This document shows positions 9,069 through 14,463 of a stretch of DNA of 14,463 nt, in pieces (positions within the stretch are counted from its first letter, which is position 1; each line of letters starts with the position of its first letter). The position numbers and the translations under genes were made by a program. This DNA comes from Alphaproteobacteria bacterium UBA2723 (GTDB taxonomy: Bacteria; Pseudomonadota; Alphaproteobacteria; RF32; CAG-239). The notes below the pieces were generated by a model, which saw only the letters and a list, made by a program, of their open reading frames with translations, had not been told where the DNA came from and did not search any database. The DNA lies in contig DEKL01000059.1 of the NCBI GenBank assembly GCA_002353835.1, positions 15,186-29,648 on the forward strand, read 5' to 3'.

Positions 9069-9092
9069 TATTATTGGCATTAAAGTAATACT
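9067..9092. repeat. Short inverted repeat between convergent LOG and recN genes
   Basis: AGTATTA (9067-9073) and TAATACT (9086-9092) are perfect inverted arms around a 12-base loop, spanning the stop codons of both genes. The stem is all A/T but for one pair and lacks a T-run, so it is a poor intrinsic terminator in either direction. It could act weakly or be chance. Confidence 0.3.
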
Positions 9093-10762
9093 TGTTGCGG
9101 TTCTTTGTTCAGTAAAACCTGAGCGGCGGCGCGGGCCTCGTCGGTTATTGTTTCACCGGCAAGCATACGCGCTATTTCTTCTTCTTTGCCTTTTTTATCA
9201 AGCTTTTCTAATTTTGTTGTGGTCACGTTGCCAACTGTTTCTTTTGATACCTTAAAATGTTCGTCACTAAAAGCAGCAACTTGCGGCGAGTGTGTTACAA
9301 CAAAAACCTGCTCATTTCTTGCCAAACGAGATAATCTTTCTCCAACTGCTTCTGCCGTTGCACCACCAATACCGGAATCAATTTCATCAAAAATCAATGT
9401 TTCCTGGTCACTTTGTTGCGCTAAATTTACTTTTAGAGCCAACATAAAACGTGAAAGTTCACCACCTGATGCTATTTTATTTAATGGACCTAGAGGTGTA
9501 TTCGGGTTGGTTGAAACTTCAAAACATACGTCATCCCACCCTATTTCAGACCAATCTTTCTCTGCCTTTGGTGTTATATTTGTTTGAAATACGGCTTTTT
9601 CCATTTTAAGCGGTGATAATTCCTGCATTACGTTTTTATCTAGTTTTTGTGCGGCAACTTTTCTTTTTTTGCTTAATTTTTCAGTTACTTCAATATATTT
9701 ATTTCGCAGTTTTTCTACTTTTTCTTTAAGTTCTGCTAAATTATCTTCTCCTTTTTGCAAGCTTTCTAACGCATTTATCATTTCTTGAAGTTTTTCCGGC
9801 AACAAATCCACCTCTGTTTGATGTTTCTTTGCTAAATTTCGCAAAGCAAACAGTCGTGTTTCAATGTCGTCTGCTTCGTTTTGGTTTAAGCTTATATCGG
9901 CAGAACAAGCTTCTATTTGTTCCACCGCGTCATTTAAGCTATAGAGTGCATTTTCAAGATTTTGTTCTATTTCCGCATATTTATTGTTAACGATCTCATT
10001 TGCTCTGGATATAGCGTTGCGCGCCTTAGATACGCTATCTATAACCGAAAAGCTTCCATTTAAATTAGCATAAGCAGAATTTAATCTTTCAATAATTTTC
10101 TCTGCGTTCATCAGTTCACTGCGGCGAATTTTTAGGGTTTCTTCTTCACCCTTTTTAGGAGCAATTTTCTGCAATTCAGCCACCCAATGCCTTAAGTTTT
10201 CTTCGTCTTCACGAGCTTTATTTATAATATCTTCTTCCTTTTTAAGCTCTTTTTCGGCATTTTTATAATCCGCAAAGGTATTTTTAACCGATTTAAGCTC
10301 CGTTTCATACCCACCGTAATTATCCAAAATATTCCCATGTGTTGAAGAGTTAAGCAGACCGATGCTATCATGTTGACCATGAATTTCTATTAAATTTTGC
10401 GCCAGTTCTTTTAATAACTTTAGGGTTATAATTTGGTCATTAAAAAGGATTTTGTTTTTACCATCGGCAGTTATGGTTCTTTTAATAATAATATCGCCGT
10501 CAATATCCAAATCATATTCTTTTGCTAAAGCATATATTGCATTTTGCGGTAAAACTTCAAAAACACCTGTAACAGACAGTTTATCCGTACCGCTACGTAT
10601 AAGCCCTGCTTCTGCCCGATTACCAAGCAAAAGCCCTAGAGAATCTAATAAGATGGATTTACCGGCACCGGTTTCACCGCTAAAAACAACAAGACCTTTA
10701 GAGAAATCTATATCAAGACTGTCTATTAAAACAACATTTCTGATAGATAGAGATTTCAACAT
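9080..10762 (-). CDS. recN: DNA repair protein RecN (SMC-like)
   Basis: SMC-like ATPase of recombinational double-strand break repair, cytoplasmic and nucleoid-associated. 560 residues, close to the E. coli 553. N-terminal FSGETGAGKSILLDSL holds Walker A (29-36); EIHGQHDS is the RecN-specific Q-loop region (127-133); two long charged coiled-coil arms span about 155-230 and 260-375; C-terminal signature ASGGELSRFML (431-441), Walker B TLIFDE (455-460) and the D-loop/His switch GIGG and VVTHSPQVAAF complete the ATPase. The ATG lies 6 bases after the bamD stop, with AAGGA inside the end of bamD. Together with lpxC and bamD this is an order common in alphaproteobacteria (there usually followed by ligA; here instead the LOG gene converges). 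Confidence 0.98.
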   Translation of the reverse strand: MLKSLSIRNVVLIDSLDIDFSKGLVVFSGETGAGKSILLDSLGLLLGNRAEAGLIRSGTDKLSVTGVFEVLPQNAIYALAKEYDLDIDGDIIIKRTITADGKNKILFNDQIITLKLLKELAQNLIEIHGQHDSIGLLNSSTHGNILDNYGGYETELKSVKNTFADYKNAEKELKKEEDIINKAREDEENLRHWVAELQKIAPKKGEEETLKIRRSELMNAEKIIERLNSAYANLNGSFSVIDSVSKARNAISRANEIVNNKYAEIEQNLENALYSLNDAVEQIEACSADISLNQNEADDIETRLFALRNLAKKHQTEVDLLPEKLQEMINALESLQKGEDNLAELKEKVEKLRNKYIEVTEKLSKKRKVAAQKLDKNVMQELSPLKMEKAVFQTNITPKAEKDWSEIGWDDVCFEVSTNPNTPLGPLNKIASGGELSRFMLALKVNLAQQSDQETLIFDEIDSGIGGATAEAVGERLSRLARNEQVFVVTHSPQVAAFSDEHFKVSKETVGNVTTTKLEKLDKKGKEEEIARMLAGETITDEARAAAQVLLNKEPQQVLL

Positions 10763-10768
10763 AGGATA

Positions 10769-11521
10769 TTATTTTTCCTTTTTAATCAACTTCTTAGCCA
10801 TTGATGTCCATTTACTATCCGGATATTTTTGGCTTAAAATTTCTTCTTTGTTTGCTGCTTCCGCTGTTAAGCCGAGAATGGTGTATATTTCAACTTCACG
10901 ATACAGCGCTTCTTCAATTTGTGCTGTTTTTGAATAATTATCCGTTACCATTGTAAAGCGGTTTAATGCTGAAATATATTCCTTATTTTGCAGATAGTAG
11001 CGCCCAACACTCATTTCATGTCCGGCTAAGTGGTCTTCAATTAAACCCAATTTTGATTTTGCATCTTCTGCATATTCACTATCCGGAAACATTGTGATAA
11101 CCTGCATAAAAGCTTCATACGCTTCTTTAGAAGACATTTGTTCTTTCTGTGAAGGCGCAATCTGGTCATAATAACAAATACCTTTCATATAATAGGCATA
11201 GGCAATATCCTTGTTCCCCGGGTGCAGACGAATAAATCTATCCAAAGAAACTATTGCATCATCATATTTTTCATCTTTGTAATAAGAATAGGCAGCCATT
11301 AACTTAGACTTTGTTGCCCATTTTGAATAAGGGTGTTCCATTTCAACCTTATCAAAAGTTTCCGCAGCTTTTTGATAAGAGGTCTTCTTCAAATATTTAT
11401 AAGCTTCGTTATAGAGTGTTTCTGCACTTTTATCAGCATCTTCATCATCCTTGCTATGACTTGAGCAAGCAGACACAAACATCAATGCAACTATCGGCAA
11501 AATATATAAAAACTTTTTCAA
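10769..11521 (-). CDS. bamD: Outer-membrane assembly lipoprotein BamD (ComL)
   Basis: Essential lipoprotein of the BAM complex that helps fold beta-barrel proteins into the outer membrane. 250 residues. Lipoprotein signal with lipobox VSAC, lipidated Cys19, then an acidic linker. From about residue 34 tandem TPR-like repeats follow: ETLYNEAYKYL, YQKAAETFDKVEMEHPYSKWA, AYSYYKDEKYDDAIVSLDRFIRLHPG, YYMKGICYYDQI, EAFMQVITMFPDSEYAEDA, GRYYLQNKEYISALNRF and the final YPDSKWTSMAKKLI, the standard BamD pattern of five repeats. The start is a TTG (M-K-K reading TTG AAA AAG) with GGGAG 7 bases upstream; the next in-frame Met would lose the signal. It begins 15 bases after lpxC and ends 6 bases before recN. 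Confidence 0.96.
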   Translation of the reverse strand: MKKFLYILPIVALMFVSACSSHSKDDEDADKSAETLYNEAYKYLKKTSYQKAAETFDKVEMEHPYSKWATKSKLMAAYSYYKDEKYDDAIVSLDRFIRLHPGNKDIAYAYYMKGICYYDQIAPSQKEQMSSKEAYEAFMQVITMFPDSEYAEDAKSKLGLIEDHLAGHEMSVGRYYLQNKEYISALNRFTMVTDNYSKTAQIEEALYREVEIYTILGLTAEAANKEEILSQKYPDSKWTSMAKKLIKKEK

Positions 11522-11528
11522 AGCTTTT

Positions 11529-11533
11529 CTCCC
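11529..11533 (-). promoter_or_regulatory. Ribosome binding site supporting a TTG start of bamD
   Basis: GGGAG on the minus strand, 7 bases upstream of the TTG at 11521. It supports a TTG start, which may keep BamD translation below that of LpxC. Confidence 0.65.
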
Positions 11534-11536
11534 TTC

Positions 11537-12382
11537 TTATAAAATCTCATAATTATCCGTTGATGAAAACAATTGTTTTAATATCTCATTATTATGATAG
11601 TGTCCAGTTTTATTGGCAACAACTTTTGCTAAAATATGGTAGCCTGAGGTGTATAAATCACCAATGCAATCCATAACTTTATGGTTTACACACTCGTTTT
11701 TAAGGCGAAAACCTTCCGGATTAAGCAGCGTTTCTCCGTCTAAAACAACAGCATTTTCCAGCGAACCACCCTTTATCAAACCGATAGACTTCAGATAATC
11801 TACCTGGTATTTTTCACAAAACGTGCGACAAGGAGCAATCTCTTTGGTAAAAATTTCTCTATCTATGTCTTTATCAAAAGTTTGGTGTCCGACAATTTTG
11901 GATGGAAATTCAATATCAAACTTTATATGCAACTTGTCAGCCGGTATTAATTTTATATCCCCACCTTTACCATCAGAAAAAGATATTTCTTTTTTTACCT
12001 TCAAATATTTACGTTTTGCTGTTTGTTTTTTTAAAGCGGCTTTTTCAAGAATTTCCAAAAATATTTTGCCGCTACCGTCAAGAATCGGCACTTCCGGATT
12101 ATTTACGGAAATTTTAGCATTATCTATTCCCAAAATACTCAAAACTGCCATTAAATGTTCTATTGTGCTGACGATATTTTGTTGAGATGTACCGATACAA
12201 GTACAATTTCTTAAGTCAACAACCTGAGAATATAAGGCGCGAATCGGTATTTCATTTAAATCGCTGCGTACAAATTGTATGCCAAAATTTTCCGGAGCAG
12301 GCTCTAAAACAAGTAGCGACTCGCAACCGGAATGCAATCCTATCCCTTTGATTTCAACTTTTTTCTCTAAAGTATGTTGCAT
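11537..12382 (-). CDS. lpxC: UDP-3-O-acyl-N-acetylglucosamine deacetylase LpxC
   Basis: Zinc amidase of the committed step in lipid A synthesis; cytosolic. With the ATG at 12382 it has 281 residues. Active-site residues are in place: Glu75-His76 in STIEHLMAVL, NNPEVPILDGSGKIF, His234 and Asp238 in NHKVMDCIGDL (zinc ligands), and His261 in GHYHNNEIL (general acid). The frame is open to a TTG at 12394, but that codon precedes the Shine-Dalgarno GGGAGGA, so ATG is the start. The tail after His261 has 20 residues, about half that of E. coli LpxC (305 aa), so the C-terminal degron used by FtsH there appears missing; other proteases act on some alphaproteobacterial LpxCs. Only 18 bases separate the ATG from the 3' region of rnpB. 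Confidence 0.98.
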   Translation of the reverse strand: MQHTLEKKVEIKGIGLHSGCESLLVLEPAPENFGIQFVRSDLNEIPIRALYSQVVDLRNCTCIGTSQQNIVSTIEHLMAVLSILGIDNAKISVNNPEVPILDGSGKIFLEILEKAALKKQTAKRKYLKVKKEISFSDGKGGDIKLIPADKLHIKFDIEFPSKIVGHQTFDKDIDREIFTKEIAPCRTFCEKYQVDYLKSIGLIKGGSLENAVVLDGETLLNPEGFRLKNECVNHKVMDCIGDLYTSGYHILAKVVANKTGHYHNNEILKQLFSSTDNYEIL

Positions 12383-12385
12383 AAA

Positions 12386-12392
12386 TCCTCCC
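12386..12392 (-). promoter_or_regulatory. Ribosome binding site of lpxC
   Basis: GGGAGGA lies 3 bases before the ATG at 12382 and excludes the upstream in-frame TTG, which lies on its 5' side. The site starts only about 11 bases after the last paired base of the RNase P RNA. Confidence 0.75.
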
Positions 12393-12400
12393 AAAATAAA

Positions 12401-12781
12401 TTAGGTGGTCTGTAAGCCGAGTTCTGTACTTATCATTTGCTTCGCAAGCGAAGATTCTAAGCGATAGCTATTCATCTAGACGAACCGTTACCAGCTCGTT
12501 CAAGCGACCTACCTCTGGAGCAGAGTGGAAACACTCCGTTATACGGAAAACCGTTCTCCTAATTTGGTCTTGCGTCAGATAGGGTTTACCTTGCCAGATA
12601 TATTACTACATCTGCGGTGAGCTCTTACCTCGCCTTTTCAACCTTACCAAATGAATTTGGCGGTAATTTTCTGTGGCACTATCCCTTGGATTTCTCCAGC
12701 CGGACGTTATCCGGTACCCTGTTTCCAAGACGCTCGGACTTTCCTCATCAATGTTATTGACGCAGCTATCCGACCACCGTG
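12401..12781 (-). ncRNA. rnpB: RNase P RNA, bacterial class A
   Basis: Catalytic RNA that trims the 5' leader of pre-tRNAs. On the minus strand the diagnostic conserved blocks occur in order: GAGGAAAGTCCGAGC (CR-I), GGGTACCGGATAACGTCCGGC, AGTGCCACAGAAA, GGTAAACCC, ACGCAAGACCAAATTAGG (CR-II/III), GAGGTAGGTCGCTTGA with the L15 GGU that binds tRNA CCA, TAGATGAAT, and ACAGAACTCGGCTTAC (CR-V). P1 forms by GGTGGTC (12778-12772) with GACCACC (12410-12404). In the long-range P4 region, CCGAG pairs with CTCGG where E. coli has CCGGG/CCCGG, a compensated change. P18-like hairpin CTTCG-CTTG-CGAAG is near 12440. Ends are inferred from P1 and the promoter. No intrinsic terminator separates it from lpxC. 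A 63-codon reading frame inside it is not a gene. Confidence 0.97.
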
Positions 12782-12787
12782 TCTTGA

Positions 12788-12816
12788 TTTTTAGCATTTA
12801 CCTTCTAAAAAATCAA
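12788..12816 (-). promoter_or_regulatory. Sigma70-type promoter of rnpB (and probably lpxC-bamD-recN)
   Basis: TTGATT (12816-12811) and TAAAAA (12793-12788) on the minus strand with a 17-base spacer. Start of transcription is predicted near 12781, which fits the 5' end of the RNase P RNA set by its P1 helix. The agreement of two separate lines raises confidence. Confidence 0.6.
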
Positions 12817-12892
12817 TATTTTATTAGCTTTTAAGGGCGTGTCTTTAATTTTTTTTACGTTTTTTGAATTTTTTGCTTGTTTTGTTTAAATT

Positions 12893-12922
12893 TTGTGTTA
12901 TTTTGTCTAATGAACTTATTTA
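12893..12922 (+). promoter_or_regulatory. Possible promoter of the beta-barrel gene
   Basis: Very T-rich stretch between rnpB and the beta-barrel gene. TTGTGT (12893-12898) and TATTTA (12917-12922), 18-base spacer, is one choice; TTGTTT (12882) with TCTAAT (12906) is another. Neither is strong. TTGGAG is present 8 bases before the ATG. Confidence 0.3.
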
Positions 12923-12947
12923 AAGACTTTCAATTGGAGTTTTATTT

Positions 12948-13556
12948 ATGACAAAAAATTGCAAACTTTTTTCAATCATCCTAATGGCAATTACTTTTTT
13001 TGCCATGAAACCAGCATTTGCCGAATGTGACGGGTTTTATCTTGCTGCTCGTGCCGGTGCGACAAAGTATCACATTGATAATAACCATACCACAAATCTT
13101 TCTGATTACGCTATTGATAAGAGGAGATTTTTGGCAAGTGGTGCTCTCGGTTACAGATATAAACATATCAGAGCTGAAGTGGAATATTTATGGAGAAGAA
13201 AAAATAAGGAAACCGTGATTGGAGTTTCTGAAGCACGTTTTCAAGCTCAATCCCTTATGTTTATCCTTTATTACGATTTCTTCCCTTATTACTGGTTTAC
13301 ACCATATGTTGATGCAGGTGCCGGTTATACTCATAACAAGACAAGATATCGTGACAAAATTGCAAACACAAGCTTTAGCTCTAAAGACGATAATTTTACA
13401 TGGTCTTTGGGTGCAGGTCTCTCAGCCAAGATTACAAATCGTTTAAATCTTGATGTTGGCTATCGCTACTATGATGTCGGTGAGATTACTTTCCATAACG
13501 GTAAATCAGATGCTAACGACCAAGAAGTCTATGTTGGCTTAAGATACATTATGTAA
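12948..13556 (+). CDS. Small outer-membrane beta-barrel protein (Omp25/OmpW-like)
   Basis: 202 residues. Sec signal peptide, residues 1-25, ending AFA before Glu26. The mature 177 residues are an alternating aromatic/hydrophobic beta pattern with polar turns, enough for about eight strands: GFYLAARAGAT, FLASGALGYRY, HIRAEVEYLWRR, FQAQSLMFILYYDF, FTPYVDAGAGYTHN, FTWSLGAGLSAKI, LNLDVGYRYYDV, EVYVGLRYIM. GAGAGYTHN and GLSAKITNRLNLDVGYRYYDVG are typical of Omp25/Omp31-like and opacity-like barrels. The chain ends in YIM rather than the usual terminal Phe, though an aromatic is at the third-last place. Role unknown: structural or small pore is inferred. Stands alone between rnpB and glmM. Confidence 0.88.
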   Translation: MTKNCKLFSIILMAITFFAMKPAFAECDGFYLAARAGATKYHIDNNHTTNLSDYAIDKRRFLASGALGYRYKHIRAEVEYLWRRKNKETVIGVSEARFQAQSLMFILYYDFFPYYWFTPYVDAGAGYTHNKTRYRDKIANTSFSSKDDNFTWSLGAGLSAKITNRLNLDVGYRYYDVGEITFHNGKSDANDQEVYVGLRYIM

Positions 13557-13581
13557 TCTGACCATAACTTGACCGAAGCTC

Positions 13582-13610
13582 TTGCAATATCCGTTTTAAG
13601 GCTCTATTTT
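13582..13610 (+). promoter_or_regulatory. Possible promoter of glmM
   Basis: TTGCAA (13582-13587) and TATTTT (13605-13610), 17-base spacer, in the 86-base gap after the beta-barrel gene; start would be near 13617, giving a short leader with AGGAG at 13629. No clear terminator hairpin was seen in the gap, so read-through from the barrel gene is also possible. Confidence 0.4.
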
Positions 13611-13642
13611 CTTAGCATAATATTGTTTAGGAGCTTTGGTAG

Positions 13643-14463
13643 ATGGTAGAAAAATTATTTGGCACAGACGGTGTCAGAGGTGTAGCAAACACATACCCGA
13701 TAAATGCTGAGTTTGCATTTGGTTTGGCAGAAGTTTTAGCCTCTGAAGTATGTCATAAAAATAAGCGTGTAGCTATCGGTAAGGACACACGTGTTTCCGG
13801 GGATATGTTAGAAGCCGCTCTTAGTTCCGGTTTTACGGCAAACGGTGTTTCTGTTATTTCTCTCGGCATTGTTCCGACACCCTTGGTTACCTTAAAAACA
13901 CCGTCTTTAGGAGTTGATATGGCTTTGATGATTACCGCATCTCATAACCCGTATCAAGACAACGGCATAAAGCTTATAGACGCGTCCGGAGATAAATTTC
14001 CTGATGAGTTTTATGCCAAAATTGAAGGGCTTTTAGCTAATAAAAAAGAAAAAAGAATAAATAATAACAACAATACCAAAAATGATAACAACCAACAACC
14101 AATTAAAAGCCCTTCCCCCCTCGGGCGAATCCAGAAAAATGATAATGTTGTTGATGCATATATGGAAGATATGCGCCGAATTGCCCCAAATTACAACGCA
14201 TTGAAGGGGTTAAGAGTTGTTATAGATTGTGCAAACGGCTCTTTTTACTATATTTTACCGCAAGTATTTAAGGATTTAGGTGCCGGTGTTATTACAATAA
14301 ATAATTCACCGGATGGTTACAACATTAACCAAAATTGCGGTTCACAACATACGGAACAATTAGCTGAAACAATTAAAGGCTCACATGCCCACTTCGGTAT
14401 TGCTGTTGATGGCGATGGCGACAGGGTTATTTTGGTTGATAACGAAGGTCAAACCATAGACGG
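13643..14463 (+). CDS. glmM: Phosphoglucosamine mutase GlmM, 3' end beyond the window
   Basis: Interconverts glucosamine-6-phosphate and glucosamine-1-phosphate on the way to UDP-GlcNAc, feeding peptidoglycan and lipid A; cytosolic. The first 273 of about 450-470 residues are present. FGTDGVRG (6-13) is the family start; phosphoserine Ser100 is in TASHNP; the Mg-binding loop DGDGDR is at 256-261. ATG follows AGGAG by 9 bases. Residues 134-157 are an unusual low-complexity insertion (KKEKR, then an Asn-rich run at 140-150, then QQPIKSPSP) at the junction of domains 1 and 2; the distance from active-site Ser to the first loop Asp is 156 residues against 139 in E. coli. The frame stays open and conserved on both sides (LGRIQ, VVDAYMEDM), so it is an expansion, not a frameshift. 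Confidence 0.97.
   Translation, partial: MVEKLFGTDGVRGVANTYPINAEFAFGLAEVLASEVCHKNKRVAIGKDTRVSGDMLEAALSSGFTANGVSVISLGIVPTPLVTLKTPSLGVDMALMITASHNPYQDNGIKLIDASGDKFPDEFYAKIEGLLANKKEKRINNNNNTKNDNNQQPIKSPSPLGRIQKNDNVVDAYMEDMRRIAPNYNALKGLRVVIDCANGSFYYILPQVFKDLGAGVITINNSPDGYNINQNCGSQHTEQLAETIKGSHAHFGIAVDGDGDRVILVDNEGQTID

Noticed and set aside
10452..10937. 161-codon plus-strand reading frame
   Set aside because: Shadow of recN and the end of bamD, both with complete family motifs.
12383..12394. TTG start extending LpxC by four residues
   Set aside because: The Shine-Dalgarno sequence lies downstream of the TTG, directly before the ATG at 12382.
12606..12797. 63-codon minus-strand reading frame
   Set aside because: It lies within the RNase P RNA and reads through its conserved blocks; the RNA explains the sequence.
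12841..12927. Inverted repeat GTCTTTAA (12841-12848) / TTAAAGAC (12920-12927)
   Set aside because: Eight-base AT-rich arms 71 bases apart are readily expected by chance here and fit no known element.

Overview
The window looks like a chromosomal segment of an AT-rich Gram-negative bacterium, most likely an alphaproteobacterium. Support for this: the lpxC-bamD-recN order typical of alphaproteobacteria, an alphaproteobacterial Tgt sequence style (TRSGR...QAFT motif), a NodT-type outer-membrane factor, a class A RNase P RNA, and outer-membrane lipoproteins and beta-barrels. Genus cannot be set from sequence alone. No mobile element, CRISPR array or tRNA was seen, and genes are tightly packed.

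Layout. (1) 2-2801, plus: the C-terminal half of an RND efflux pump and its outer-membrane factor, overlapping by 8 bases. (2) 4941-2798, minus: a periplasmic solute-binding-like protein, a glutathione S-transferase-like protein and a small two-cysteine lipoprotein, probably one operon behind a good sigma70-type promoter. (3) 5046-9068, plus: four tightly spaced genes, namely a MinD/FlhG-like protein with a destroyed P-loop, a membrane-anchored J-domain/SH3-like protein, tRNA-guanine transglycosylase (tgt), and a long LOG-family protein. (4) 12781-9080, minus: RNase P RNA (rnpB) followed directly by lpxC, bamD and recN. (5) 12948 to the end, plus: a small outer-membrane beta-barrel protein and the 5' part of glmM.

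How they work together. Much of the window serves the cell envelope: LpxC commits to lipid A, BamD assembles outer-membrane proteins, GlmM makes the precursor of UDP-GlcNAc (used for both peptidoglycan and lipid A), the RND/OMF pair forms an export pump, and the beta-barrel is a BAM client. rnpB, tgt and recN are housekeeping RNA and DNA functions threaded into the same transcription units.

Most worth a second look: the pairing of a P-loop-less MinD/FlhG-like protein with a transmembrane J protein; rnpB abutting lpxC with no room for a separate promoter; an asparagine-rich insertion in GlmM; a LOG protein with an extra C-terminal region; and an unrecognised two-cysteine lipoprotein. No clearly new defence or mobile system was found.
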